DNA of 64,000 nucleotides from Pseudooceanicola endophyticus (GCF_018760365.1 NZ_JAHIAB010000009.1:62001-126000); one strand, 5' to 3'. Shown: positions 34,309 through 43,156, counted from the first letter of the stretch. Numbers and translations are program-made. The notes: generated from the letters alone by a model not told the origin.

Positions 34309-35305
34309 CGTTGGTTGCCTCTCTCGGGGTGTCCTCGCGCGTGGCATCGGCCAGCCTGCGGTCCAGCCGGGCGCCCCAGCGGGCCTCCAGCCAGCCGAAA
34401 AGGCCGTTGGCGCGGCTCATCACAACGGCGATCAGGATCAGCCCGACCACCAGGTGCCAGTGGCTGGTGACGCCGCTCAGCCCGTGTTTCAGCGTCACGA
34501 AGGCGGCAGCGCCCACCAGCGGGCCGACCAGCGTGCCCAGCCCGCCCAGGATCACCACCACCAGCGCCTCGCCCGAGGTGGTCCAGGCCAGCAGCCCCGG
34601 AGAGATGTACATCACCTGCATCGCCGCCAGCGCCCCGGCCAGCCCTGCCAGCATCCCCGACAGGCCGAAGACATCCGCCTTGACCCGCCAGACCGTCAGC
34701 CCGAGGGCGCGCATCCGCTGTTCGTTGTGCATGACCCCGCCCAGCGACCGGCCCAGCCCGGAGCGCAGCACCAGCACCGCCGCGCCATAGGCCAGCGCGG
34801 TGGCGGCCAGGCAGAACAGCACGAAGCTGCGGCTGTCGGACAGGTCGATGCCCAGCAGGCTCAGGTCCGGGCGGGGGATGCCGCCCAGCCCGTCGTCGCC
34901 GCCCAGCAGCGGTGTCTCGAAGACCCAGGAATAGGCCATCTGCCCGAAGGCCAGCGTGGCCATGATGAAGAAGATGCCATGGGCGCGGGCGCAGATCGCC
35001 CCGATGGCCCAGGCCACGGCGCCGGTCAGCGCGATCGCCCCCGCCAGGGCCGGCAGCGGCGCCAGCCCGGCATGTACGCAGAGCACCCCGTAGGCATAGG
35101 CGCCAAGGCCCATCAGCGCGCCATGGCACAGCGACACCATGCCGCCAAAGCCCGCCACCATGTCGAGGGCCAGCACCAGGATCGCCAGGATCAGGATCTC
35201 GGCCAGGATCTCCAGCCCGAAATAGCCGGCGGTCAGGGCCCGCAGCAGGGCCGCCGCAGCCAGCAGCGCCAGCACCGCGTAACGCAGGAAAGTATGTCGG
35301 AACAT
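34301..35305 (-). CDS. livM: ABC transporter permease, LivM type
   Basis: 334 aa, about ten membrane segments. LivM marks: LALDMVAGFGGMVSLCHGAL, FFIMATLAFGQMAYSW and the docking loop RMRALGLTVWRVKADVFGLS. ATG at 35305 has GAAAGGG 8 nt upstream; GTG at 35314, overlapping livH by 4 bp, is the alternative start. Together with LivH it forms the translocation channel. Confidence 0.9.
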   Translation of the reverse strand: MFRHTFLRYAVLALLAAAALLRALTAGYFGLEILAEILILAILVLALDMVAGFGGMVSLCHGALMGLGAYAYGVLCVHAGLAPLPALAGAIALTGAVAWAIGAICARAHGIFFIMATLAFGQMAYSWVFETPLLGGDDGLGGIPRPDLSLLGIDLSDSRSFVLFCLAATALAYGAAVLVLRSGLGRSLGGVMHNEQRMRALGLTVWRVKADVFGLSGMLAGLAGALAAMQVMYISPGLLAWTTSGEALVVVILGGLGTLVGPLVGAAAFVTLKHGLSGVTSHWHLVVGLILIAVVMSRANGLFGWLEARWGARLDRRLADATREDTPREATNDA

Positions 35306-35310
35306 CGGGA

Positions 35311-36180
35311 TCACCCTTTCGCCGGGAACAGGCCGGTGGGCCGGATCACCAGGATCGCGGCCAGCAGCCCGTAGATGAGAACCGAGGCCAGACCGGGCGC
35401 CAGCACCGCGCCGAAAGTCTGCACGAAACCGTAGACCAGGCTGCCGGCAATGGCGCCCTGCAGCGATCCCAGCCCGCCGATGACGATGACGATCAGCGTC
35501 GGGATCAGGATCTGCAGCCCCATGTCCGGAGAGACGCTGAGCAGCGGCGCGGCGACGGCCCCCGCCAGCCCCGCCAGCGCGCAGCCCAGGCAGAAGACGA
35601 TGAAGAAAAGCCGCTCCACGTTGATGCCCAGGCAGGCCGCCATGGCATCGTTGTCGACGCCGGCGCGGATCATCGCGCCGATCTGCGTGCGCCCCAGCAC
35701 GAAGGCCAGCGCCGCGAAGACCACGAGGCCCAGACCGATGACGAAAAGCCGGTAGAGCGGGTAGTCGATGCCCAGCACGCTCAGCCGCCCCTCCAGCAGC
35801 GGCGGCATTGCCGAGGCGAGCGCGATGTCGCCCCAGATCAGCCGCGTCAGGTCAAGCGCGACGAAGATCAGGCCGAAGGTCACCAGGACCTGCGCCATCG
35901 GACCGGAGCGGCGCATCCGCCGGATCAGCCCGCCGTACAGCAGCACGCCGATCACCGCGACGGCCAGCGGCGCCAGCACCAGGCCGGCCCAGAACCCCGC
36001 CACCGCCGAAACCGACGCCGCCACATAGGCCCCCGCCGCATAGAGCGCGCCATGCGCCAGATTGACGAAATGCATCAGGCCGAAGATCACCGTCAGCCCG
36101 ATGGAGAGCAGGAAGAGAAGCATGGAAAGCTGCAGCGCATTCAGCGTCTGGAGCAGCCAGAAACCGGGATCGGTCGTCAT
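35311..36180 (-). CDS. livH: ABC transporter permease, LivH type
   Basis: 289 aa, about eight membrane segments, starting at an ATG 7 nt after AGGAGG. Conserved blocks: GLTVIFGLMHFVNLAHGALY, RAGVDNDAMAACLGINVERL (docking loop) and TLIVIVIGGLGSLQGAIAGS. The order binding protein, LivH, LivM, LivG, LivF on one strand is the usual arrangement. Confidence 0.92.
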   Translation of the reverse strand: MTTDPGFWLLQTLNALQLSMLLFLLSIGLTVIFGLMHFVNLAHGALYAAGAYVAASVSAVAGFWAGLVLAPLAVAVIGVLLYGGLIRRMRRSGPMAQVLVTFGLIFVALDLTRLIWGDIALASAMPPLLEGRLSVLGIDYPLYRLFVIGLGLVVFAALAFVLGRTQIGAMIRAGVDNDAMAACLGINVERLFFIVFCLGCALAGLAGAVAAPLLSVSPDMGLQILIPTLIVIVIGGLGSLQGAIAGSLVYGFVQTFGAVLAPGLASVLIYGLLAAILVIRPTGLFPAKG

Positions 36181-36203
36181 GAGAGAGCCTCCTAGAAGCA
36201 GGT

Positions 36204-36249
36204 CCGGGTGGCGCGGCGCAGCCCCGGGGCCGCCTCCGCGCGTGCCCGG
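36204..36249 (-). other. Intercistronic hairpin after the Liv-type binding-protein gene
   Basis: CCGGG-TG-GCGCGG (36204-36216) pairs with CCGCGC-GTG-CCCGG (36236-36249), with a GCCCCGGGGC palindrome inside. No T-run; likely mRNA processing or stabilising element between SBP and livH. Confidence 0.45.
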
Positions 36250-36251
36250 GA

Positions 36252-37421
36252 TCAGTTGGCCACCGGGGCCATCTCGCAGCCGTTCGCGGCATCGGGACGG
36301 GCCGGCAGTTCCGCCAGGATCTTCTGGGTCATGCCGTCATCGCCCTGCACCGTCTCGTAGACGTAGATCGGCTGGACGATGTTGTTGGTGGCCGGATCGA
36401 TCGAGGTCTGCCCGCGCGGCCCGGTGAACTGCACCTGGCGCAGCGCCTCGCCCAGCCCGGCCCGGCCCCGCGCCCCGGTGGCGGCGGCCTCGACCAGCGC
36501 CCGGGCGCTGTCGTAGCCCTGCACGGCATATTCCGACGGCAGGCGCCCGGTCCTTGCCTCGAAGGCGGTCACGAAGGCGCGGTTCTCCTCGGTGTCGATG
36601 GTGGGCACGTAATGCAGCGCCGTCACCACCCCCGCGGCCGCCGGCCCCTCGGCATTGACGTAAAGCGGCGAGGTCAGGAAACCGGAGCCGTAAAGCGGCA
36701 GCTCGGCCTTCATGCCGAAGCTGTCGTACTGCTTGACGAAGGAGATCGCCTCGCTGCCGGCATAGAAGACATAGACCGCCTGCGCGCCGCTGGCCTTCGC
36801 CTTGGCCAGGTAGGGCCCGAAGTCCTGGGTCTTCTGGAACGGCGTGAATTCCTGCCCGGCGATCTCGCCTCCGGCGGCGGTGAACCCCTCGACGAAGCCG
36901 CCGATCATCTGCCGGCCACCGGCATAATCGGGGGCCAGGGTGAAGACCCGGGTGATGCCCTGATCATGCAGCCACTGCCCCATCGGCCGGTTCACCTGCC
37001 CGTTGGAGAAGGACATCCGCGTGATCCACGGAGAGCAGGCCGACCCGGTGGCATCGTCATTGCCGGCATTGGCCACGATCAGCGGCACCCCGGCGCCATG
37101 GACGGCATCGCGCACCGCCCCCAGCACGCCCGAGCTGACAACGCCGGCGATCACGTCGACCTTGTCCTGCAGGATCAGCTTGCGGGTCTTGGCCAGCGCC
37201 ACCGGCGGCTTGACCTCGGTATCCTCGCGGATCACCTCGAAGCCGCTGTCGGGCGCGAAGGTCTCGAGCCCAAGGTCGAAACCAGCCTCGATATCATTGC
37301 CAAGCGCGGCATAGACGCCCGAGAAGGGCAGCAGCAGCCCGACCCGGACCGGGTCTTCGGCATGGGCCGGCACGGCAAAGGCGGTGGCCAGCCCGAGGGC
37401 CGCCAGGACATGTCTTTTCAT
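36252..37421 (-). CDS. ABC transporter substrate-binding protein, Liv/aromatic-acid type
   Basis: 389-aa periplasmic receptor with a Sec signal (KRHVLAALGLATAFAVPAHA). Peripla_BP_6 fold: VGLLLPFSGVYAALGNDIEA, VDVIAGVVSSGVLGAVRD, TLAPDYAGGRQMIGGFVEGF. Start at 37421 has GGAGG upstream. The group includes Rhodopseudomonas receptors for benzoate derivatives and 4-hydroxybenzoate as well as leucine receptors. Adjacency to ben genes and the shared upstream element favour an aromatic acid. Confidence 0.88.
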   Translation of the reverse strand: MKRHVLAALGLATAFAVPAHAEDPVRVGLLLPFSGVYAALGNDIEAGFDLGLETFAPDSGFEVIREDTEVKPPVALAKTRKLILQDKVDVIAGVVSSGVLGAVRDAVHGAGVPLIVANAGNDDATGSACSPWITRMSFSNGQVNRPMGQWLHDQGITRVFTLAPDYAGGRQMIGGFVEGFTAAGGEIAGQEFTPFQKTQDFGPYLAKAKASGAQAVYVFYAGSEAISFVKQYDSFGMKAELPLYGSGFLTSPLYVNAEGPAAAGVVTALHYVPTIDTEENRAFVTAFEARTGRLPSEYAVQGYDSARALVEAAATGARGRAGLGEALRQVQFTGPRGQTSIDPATNNIVQPIYVYETVQGDDGMTQKILAELPARPDAANGCEMAPVAN

Positions 37422-37599
37422 CTGTTTTCCTCCCGTTGCACCCTCCGGGGAGGCCACCCGCCCTCCTCAAGGCGGGGTCCGGGACGGACCCGGGCCATGG
37501 CGTCCCCCGATCGCGCGCCGCAGGACCGATCCTGCGCCCGCCGATCCGGGCTTCGCGGTCATCATGAAACGCCCCGCCCGGCAGGTCGATGCCGCCACC

Positions 37600-37615
37600 G
37601 GTAACGGCTGATACC
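37600..37615. promoter_or_regulatory. ben-like regulatory element upstream of the Liv-type importer
   Basis: GGTAACGGCTGATACC matches the palindrome GGTATCGGGCGATACC of the benM-benA region at 13 of 16 positions. It lies about 180 bp upstream of the binding-protein start. Confidence 0.5.
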
Positions 37616-37674
37616 CGCAATGATTGCAACGGGACGTCACGCACTCCCCCGAAACACGCCGGGCGCAACGCAAA

Positions 37675-37694
37675 GGGGCGCCCGAAGGCGCCCC
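37675..37694 (-). terminator. Terminator of the second TRAP operon
   Basis: Perfect 8-bp stem GGGGCGCC/GGCGCCCC around TTCG (read on the minus strand, a UUCG tetraloop), 21 bp after the dctP stop, followed by TTTGCGTTG. Confidence 0.75.
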
Positions 37695-37715
37695 TGTCTT
37701 TCGCTGTCGCGCGGA

Positions 37716-38708
37716 TCACTCCGGCGCGTAGTCCGAGATCATCTTCAGGATCGCGTCGATGCGCTCGGGCTTCACGTTCGGCACGGTGCCCTTCATCTCG
37801 GTGGTGGCTTCCTTGAAGGTCGCCAGCTCTGCCTTGGAGGGTTCGTAGACCGCGACGCCTGCCGCCTCGAGCTCCTTCTTGTGGGTCGCCTCGGAATCGT
37901 CGACCCACTGGAAGACCTCGGCCAGGGCCTTCTTGGACGCGTCGTTCACCTGCTGCTTCTCTGCATCCGACAGATCATCCCACCAGGCGGTCGAGACCAG
38001 CGCCAGGCGCGCCGACATGATCACCTTGGCGTCGGTGAAGTTGCTGAACAGATCGGCCTGGCCGAAGGTCAGCGGCACCGAAGAGGCGTTCACATAGCCG
38101 TCGGCAATGCCGGTCTGGATGGCGTTCGGCACTTCCGAGAACGGGATGACCACGCCGTTGGCGCCCATCATCTTGAACATTTCCAGCTGCGAGGGGTCGA
38201 GGGCGCGCATCCGCAGGCCCTTCATGTCCGCAACCGTCTTCACTTCGTGCTCATCGTTGAAGATGCCCAGGAAGCCGCCGTTGGGCACCACGGCCAGGAT
38301 GTGCATCCCGTCGGATTCAAGCTGCTTGTTCACCGTCGCGAGGTAGTCGCTCTCGGTGAAGAACTTGAACTCGTGATCGGGGTTCTCGAAGGCGTAGGGC
38401 AGCTGGAGGACGCGCATTTCCGGGACCATCTGGGTGGCCACGGCAAAGTTCGACATCGAGACGTCCAGAATGCCCGAACGGATCTGGTCCAGACGTTCGT
38501 CCTCGCCGCCGATGGCGTTCAGCGGGAAGGCCTCGGTCTTCCAGCCCTCGGCCTTGAGGTTGGTCAGCAGGTTGTCGGCATAGCGGAAGGTGCCGGATTT
38601 CTCGCGGTCGGGGTTGGCATCCAGGGCGATGTTGATCGACTGGGCGTCGGCCACGCCGCCGATGGCAAGCGCGAGGGTGAAGGCGGTGGTGGCAAGCAGG
38701 GTCTTCAT
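37716..38708 (-). CDS. dctP: TRAP transporter substrate-binding protein (DctP)
   Basis: 330 aa with a Sec signal (KTLLATTAFTLALAIGGVADA). DctP marks: ILAVVPNGGFLGIFNDEHEV, MKGLRMRALDPSQLEMFKMM (ligand arginine region) and EVPNAIQTGIADGYVNASSV. In this operon the receptor is last, after DctM and DctQ, unlike the first TRAP operon. Ligand unknown; the co-regulated aminotransferase and D-amino-acid enzymes hint at an amino or keto acid. Confidence 0.93.
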   Translation of the reverse strand: MKTLLATTAFTLALAIGGVADAQSINIALDANPDREKSGTFRYADNLLTNLKAEGWKTEAFPLNAIGGEDERLDQIRSGILDVSMSNFAVATQMVPEMRVLQLPYAFENPDHEFKFFTESDYLATVNKQLESDGMHILAVVPNGGFLGIFNDEHEVKTVADMKGLRMRALDPSQLEMFKMMGANGVVIPFSEVPNAIQTGIADGYVNASSVPLTFGQADLFSNFTDAKVIMSARLALVSTAWWDDLSDAEKQQVNDASKKALAEVFQWVDDSEATHKKELEAAGVAVYEPSKAELATFKEATTEMKGTVPNVKPERIDAILKMISDYAPE

Positions 38709-38710
38709 GG

Positions 38711-39247
38711 TTACTCCAGCATGTTGGCTTCGGCTTCTTTGGCAAAGGCGATCTCTTTCGAGAGCACCCGGGGCGAGATGAGCGCGCCGAGACCGGCGAG
38801 CCCGTGCAGCAGGATCAGGAAGATGGCGACCGGCAGGGCGGTGGCCATCCAGGCGGTGGACACCCCAAGCCCCTCGGAGGTGCGGCCGATCTGGCGCTCC
38901 ACGTAGGGCCAGGTGTAGTAGAGCACCGGCGCGAAGAAGATCCACGAGGCCAGGAAACGGGCGACCACCTGGGCCTTCTGCCGCCAGATCACGTGGCTGG
39001 GCGGGTGCACCATTGCCGGGTCGGCATGGGTGTGGAAGGCGCAGGACGCCCCCAGCAGCCCGCCCCAGACCATCAGCCAGCGCGCCAGCTCCTCGGTCCA
39101 GAACGGCGGGGAGGAGAAGATGTAGCGCGCCACCACCTGCAGCATCATCACCAGCAGCATGCCCAGGAAGCAGTAGGCCGCGATGCGCTTGGCAATGGTA
39201 TTGAGCCGCTCGGAAAGGGCATAGAGCGCGTCGGCGAAAAAGATCAT
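38711..39247 (-). CDS. dctQ: TRAP transporter small permease (DctQ)
   Basis: 178 aa with four membrane helices. Family signature VVARYIFSSPPFWTEELARW follows helix one, then WGGLLGASCAFHTHADPAM. Two bases separate it from dctP and eleven from dctM, consistent with one transcript from a promoter near 40.6 kb. Confidence 0.92.
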   Translation of the reverse strand: MIFFADALYALSERLNTIAKRIAAYCFLGMLLVMMLQVVARYIFSSPPFWTEELARWLMVWGGLLGASCAFHTHADPAMVHPPSHVIWRQKAQVVARFLASWIFFAPVLYYTWPYVERQIGRTSEGLGVSTAWMATALPVAIFLILLHGLAGLGALISPRVLSKEIAFAKEAEANMLE

Positions 39248-39258
39248 CGCAACTCTCC

Positions 39259-40545
39259 TCAGTTCAGGAAGCCGGTCAGGCGCGGCAGGAACAGGCTGAT
39301 CTCGGGGACGAAGGTCAGGACCATGAGCACGCCAAGCTGCACCAGCAGGAAGGGGGCGGCGGCGCGGGCGATGCCCCAGTAAGGCGCCCCCGACACGGCC
39401 GAGACGACCAGCAGCGCGGCCCCGAAGGGCGGGGTCACGATGCCCAGCGTCAGGTTCACCACGATGACGATGCCCAGATGCACCGGGTCCGCGCCCATCG
39501 AGATGCCGGTGGGCACCAGCAGCGGCACCAGCAGCGCCAGCGCCACGGGGACCTCCAGGAACATCCCGGCGACCAGGAAGACCGCGTTCAGCAGCAGCAG
39601 GTACTTCCAGCCGTCAAAGCCCAGCCCGATCAGCATCTGCGCCAGTTTCGAGGGGATCTGCTCAAGCCCGGCAAGGTAGCCGAAGATCGCCACGCCCGAG
39701 AGCAGGATGAAGATCGAACCCGACAGGATCGCGGTGCGCTCCAGGCTTTCGATCAGCTTGCCCCAGGTCATCTGGCCGTAGATGATCCCGGCGATGATGG
39801 CGCAGCACACGGCGACGCCGGCGGCCTCGGTCGGGGTCATGATGCCGAAGACGATGCCCGACAGGATGATCACCGGAATGACGGTGGCGGGCAGCGCATA
39901 GACCGCGCGGCGCAGGATCTCGCGCAGCGGCACGCGTTCGCCCGAGGGGTGATCGTGCTTGTGCGCCATGTAGGCGTTGGCCCCGAACAGCGCGAGCGCC
40001 ATCAGCAGGCCCGGAATGATGCCGGCGATGAAAAGCGCGGCGACCGAGGTGTTCATCAGCGCGCCGTAGAAGATCATCACGATCGAGGGCGGGATGATCG
40101 GCCCGATGACCGACGACGCGGCGGTGATCGCCCCGGCATAGTTCAGCGAATAGCCCGCCTTCTTCATCGCCGGGACCAGCGTGTTGGACACCGAGGCCGC
40201 ATCGGCCATGGCCGAGCCGGAGATGCCCGCGAAGAACACCGAGGTCAGGATGTTGACGTGACCCAGGCCGCCCTTCAGCCGCGCCATCAGCGCCATCGCC
40301 AGGTCCAGCAGGGCCTGGGTGACGCCCGCGCGGTTCATGATCTCGCCCGCCAGAATGAACAGCGGCATCGACATGATGGAAAACAGGTCGATATGCGCAA
40401 TGATGCGCTGCGGGGCGGCGGCCAGGAAGCGCACGCGGTCGGCCGCCACGAAGGACAGGATGGAGGCGGCACCGATCAGGTGCGCCAGCACGGCGCCGCC
40501 GGAGAGCAGCAGCGCGGAGAGGATGAGGATGGGTATTGCGGCCAT
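39259..40545 (-). CDS. dctM: TRAP transporter large permease (DctM)
   Basis: 428 aa, about twelve helices. Motifs PLFILAGEIMNRAGVTQALL, FFAGISGSAMADAASVSNTL, IGPIIPPSIVMIFYGALMNT and LGIVTPPFGAALLVVSAVSG are DctM-typical. First gene of its operon, divergent from the TetR gene. The candidate TetR operator at 40610-40630 lies 65 bp upstream of its start. Confidence 0.93.
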   Translation of the reverse strand: MAAIPILILSALLLSGGAVLAHLIGAASILSFVAADRVRFLAAAPQRIIAHIDLFSIMSMPLFILAGEIMNRAGVTQALLDLAMALMARLKGGLGHVNILTSVFFAGISGSAMADAASVSNTLVPAMKKAGYSLNYAGAITAASSVIGPIIPPSIVMIFYGALMNTSVAALFIAGIIPGLLMALALFGANAYMAHKHDHPSGERVPLREILRRAVYALPATVIPVIILSGIVFGIMTPTEAAGVAVCCAIIAGIIYGQMTWGKLIESLERTAILSGSIFILLSGVAIFGYLAGLEQIPSKLAQMLIGLGFDGWKYLLLLNAVFLVAGMFLEVPVALALLVPLLVPTGISMGADPVHLGIVIVVNLTLGIVTPPFGAALLVVSAVSGAPYWGIARAAAPFLLVQLGVLMVLTFVPEISLFLPRLTGFLN

Positions 40546-40609
40546 TTACGGCTCCCTGCGTCTGAGTCGCTGGTCGGGGCCCGCTTTGGGGCGGGAAAAC
40601 TTGAAATGC

Positions 40610-40630
40610 TTATTGAACGATGTTCTATAA
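40610..40630. promoter_or_regulatory. TetR-type operator copy B, TRAP2/TetR divergent region
   Basis: TTAT-TGAAC-GAT-GTTCT-ATAA; symmetric except for the T/A pair beside the GAAC core and the centre. It equals copy C (reverse complement) outside the central bases. On the + strand TTGAAA (40601-40606) and CTATAA (40625-40630) could be promoter boxes, so the operator would overlap the TetR promoter. Confidence 0.75.
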
Positions 40631-40703
40631 AAGGAAATCCGGCAAGACGCCTTCCGGCCCGTCGCGCCCAAAACTGCCATAAATTTAGCCACGGGGATGC
40701 AGA

Positions 40704-41435
40704 TTGACTCAGGACAGCGCACAAAAATCAGGCAAATCACCCAGAGGTCGTGCCGCAGTTGTGGGACTCAGCAAGGCACAGGTGGTCGAGGCCGCCATTC
40801 GCCAGATCGACGAGAAGGGCTTTGCCGGCTTCTCCCTGCGGGAACTGGCGCGCACGCTGAAGGTCTCTCCGACAGTGATCTACTGGCATGTCGGCGGCGC
40901 CAAGGAGGACCTTTTCGCCGAGATCGCCGCCTCCATCACCGGCGCGCTGTCCGAAGGGCTGGGCGAGGAACCCGACTGGAAGACCCGCCTGCGCGCGGTC
41001 TTCCTGCGCTATCGCAAGCTGGTGCACGAACATCCCAATGTCGCGCCTCTGCTGGGCGCGCAGATGAAGTCGAACGGCGTCGCCAATATCGACTGGGTGG
41101 AAACCGTGCTCTCGGCACTGCAGGATGCGGGCTACAAGGGCGATGACCTGCGCACCGCCTTCAACGCCCTGCTGGGCGGGCTGGTCGGCTTCGTCACCAT
41201 GGAGCTGGCGCCCCCGCCCTCCGACAAGGCCACCGACTGGGAACAGCTCTTTGCCGAGCGCGTCGCCCAGATCGACCCGCAGACCCATCCGCTGACCCAT
41301 GCCGCCCTGCCCCATATCACCAACCGCATCTTCGTGCTGCGCTGGCAGAACGGGGCCGACATCTCCTACGACGATGGCTTTACCCTGCTGCTCGATCTGC
41401 TGATCGAGGGGCTGGCCGCCCGCGCCCCCCGCTGA
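40704..41435 (+). CDS. TetR/AcrR-family transcriptional regulator
   Basis: 243 aa. The N-terminal HTH reads VVEAAIRQIDEKGFAGFSLR, ELARTLKVSPTVIYWHVGGA; the C-terminal ligand domain has ALLGGLVGFVTMELAPPP. The start is apparently TTG at 40704 with GGGGA upstream; a GTG at 40761 is an alternative that still keeps the whole HTH. Divergent from TRAP2 and 26 bp upstream of the aminotransferase. Three matching palindromes (19885, 40610, 42742) are its likely operators. Confidence 0.87.
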   Translation: MTQDSAQKSGKSPRGRAAVVGLSKAQVVEAAIRQIDEKGFAGFSLRELARTLKVSPTVIYWHVGGAKEDLFAEIAASITGALSEGLGEEPDWKTRLRAVFLRYRKLVHEHPNVAPLLGAQMKSNGVANIDWVETVLSALQDAGYKGDDLRTAFNALLGGLVGFVTMELAPPPSDKATDWEQLFAERVAQIDPQTHPLTHAALPHITNRIFVLRWQNGADISYDDGFTLLLDLLIEGLAARAPR

Positions 41436-41461
41436 TCCCCCCTGCTCCGGACCCTTTCCCG

Positions 41462-42721
41462 ATGACCGACGCCTTCACCTCCGATCTTGACGCGGCGCTG
41501 GATGCCGCGCGCTCCGCCTATGTCGCCCGCAACCCCGGCAGCGCCGCCGCGCTGGAACGCGCGCGCCGCGTCATGCCGGGCGGCAACACCCGGACCTCGC
41601 TCTGGTCCGATCCCTTCCCGCTGTCGGTCGCCAGCGGCCAGGGCTGCCACATCCGCGACGTGGACGGCCATGACTACGTGGATTTCCTGGGCGAATTCAC
41701 CGCCGGCATCTTCGGCCACACCGCCCCCGCCCTGGCCGAGGCCATGGCCCGCGTCCATGCCGAGGGCATCAACCTGTCCTCCCACACCCCCTACGAGGCC
41801 GCGCTGGCCGAACGTCTGGTGGCCCGCTTCCCCTCGATGGAGCTGCTGCGCTTCGCCAATTCGGGGACCGAGGCCAACCTGATGGCGCTGACCACCGCGC
41901 GGCTGGTCACGGGCCGGCCCCGCGTCGTCGTCTTCCAGGGCGGTTATCACGGCGGGGTGCTGACCTTCGGCCATGGCAATGCGCCCGTGAACGTGCCCTT
42001 CGATTTCGCCGTCCTGCCCTACAATGATGCCGGGGCCGCCCGCGCCGAATTCGCCGCCCACGGGCCCGAGATCGCCGCCGTGCTGATCGAGCCGATGCAG
42101 GGCGCCGGGGGCTGCCGTGCCGCCGACCCGCAGGTCCTTCAGCTGCTGCGTGACCTGTGCACCGAGACCGGCGCGCTGCTGATCTTCGACGAGGTCCAGA
42201 CCGCCCGCATGTCCGAAGGCGGCGCCCAGGCGCGCCTTGGCATCACGCCGGACATGACCACCATCGGCAAGTTCTTCGGCGGCGGCCTGGCCTTCGGCGC
42301 CTTCGGGGGCCGGGCCGACATCATGAACCATTTCGACCCCACCCGTCCCGATGCCATCGGCCATGCCGGCACCTTCAACAACAACCGCCTGACCATGGCG
42401 GCAGGGCTGGCGGCGCTGGATCACTACCTGACGCCGAAGGCGCTGGACGCGCTGTTCGCGCGGGGCGAAGCCTTCCGCGCCGCGCTGAACGCGCGCTTCG
42501 ACGCCGCGGGCGGGCTGTTCCACGTCACCGGCATGGGATCGATCATGAACATCCACGGCACCGGTCCGGAGGCCGCCAAACGCCTGCGCCTGCTGCATTT
42601 CCGGATGCAGGCCGAGGGGTACTACTTTGCCGCGCGCGGCCTCATCGCGCTGTCTCTGCCTATCGGAGCGGCAGAAACCGATGGTTTCCTCGACGCCATC
42701 GAGCGGGTGCTGGCCGCCTGA
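41462..42721 (+). CDS. Class III PLP-dependent aminotransferase (GSA-aminomutase-like)
   Basis: 419 aa, fold type I. Visible residues: FANSGTEANLMALTTARL (phosphate-binding turn), FQGGYHGGVL, LLIFDEVQTARMS (Asp to pyridine N) and TTIGKFFGGGLAFGAFGG with the Schiff-base Lys. It resembles glutamate-1-semialdehyde aminomutase, D-phenylglycine and beta-amino-acid aminotransferases; its DEVQTARMS and IGK environment do not point to haem synthesis. It could transaminate or racemise an amino acid handled by the DadA/aldolase genes downstream. Confidence 0.87.
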   Translation: MTDAFTSDLDAALDAARSAYVARNPGSAAALERARRVMPGGNTRTSLWSDPFPLSVASGQGCHIRDVDGHDYVDFLGEFTAGIFGHTAPALAEAMARVHAEGINLSSHTPYEAALAERLVARFPSMELLRFANSGTEANLMALTTARLVTGRPRVVVFQGGYHGGVLTFGHGNAPVNVPFDFAVLPYNDAGAARAEFAAHGPEIAAVLIEPMQGAGGCRAADPQVLQLLRDLCTETGALLIFDEVQTARMSEGGAQARLGITPDMTTIGKFFGGGLAFGAFGGRADIMNHFDPTRPDAIGHAGTFNNNRLTMAAGLAALDHYLTPKALDALFARGEAFRAALNARFDAAGGLFHVTGMGSIMNIHGTGPEAAKRLRLLHFRMQAEGYYFAARGLIALSLPIGAAETDGFLDAIERVLAA

Positions 42722-42732
42722 CAGCCCTCCGC

Positions 42733-42762
42733 TTGACAGGTTTATAGAACAGTGTTCAATAA
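42733..42762 (+). promoter_or_regulatory. Promoter with TetR-type operator copy C, before RidA gene
   Basis: TTGACA (42733-42738) is a consensus -35 box; TCAATA (42756-42761) is a weak -10 at 17 bp. The operator TTAT-AGAAC-AGT-GTTCA-ATAA (42742-42762) fills the spacer and -10. Its reverse complement matches copy B at 18 of 21 positions, with differences only in the centre. Confidence 0.75.
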
Positions 42763-42823
42763 GCCCGAGAGACCGGCTCCGGCCGGTCTTTTCCATCTTG
42801 CCCCAAAGACAAGGTCCCCTCAG

Positions 42824-43156
42824 ATGAACCTCCCCTTCTCCAAGACGCGCCGCATCGGCAACACGGTCTACCTCTCCGGTGAGCTCGGCTTTGCCGCCGA
42901 CGGCACCGTCCCCGAGGGCATCACCGCCCAGACCGAGAACTGCCTGAACCGCATCCGCGCCACGCTGGAGGCCGAAGGCCTGACGCTGGCCAATGTCGTC
43001 TCCTGCACCTGCTACCTGACCGATGCCGCCGATTTCGCCGAGTTCAACGCGGCCTATGCCACCTTCTTCTCGGATCCGCTGCCGGTGCGCACCACCGTGC
43101 AATCCGGCCTGATGATTCCGGCCAAGCTGGAAATCACCGTCATCGCCGAGGCGTAA
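42824..43156 (+). CDS. RidA-family (YjgF/YER057c) imine/enamine deaminase
   Basis: 110 aa, slightly short. Typical RidA segments: GNTVYLSGELGFAADGTVPE, ITAQTENCLNRIRATLEAEG, PVRTTVQSGLMIPAKLEITV. The substrate-binding arginine is present in the PVRTTV stretch. It likely hydrolyses reactive imines released by the neighbouring D-amino-acid dehydrogenase or PLP enzymes. First gene after promoter/operator C and 25 bp before the DadA-like gene. Confidence 0.9.
   Translation: MNLPFSKTRRIGNTVYLSGELGFAADGTVPEGITAQTENCLNRIRATLEAEGLTLANVVSCTCYLTDAADFAEFNAAYATFFSDPLPVRTTVQSGLMIPAKLEITVIAEA

Noticed and set aside
41462-42721. Assignment of the class III enzyme as HemL (glutamate-1-semialdehyde aminomutase)
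   Set aside because: Alphaproteobacteria normally make aminolevulinate by the HemA (ALAS) route, and the neighbours are amino-acid catabolic genes.
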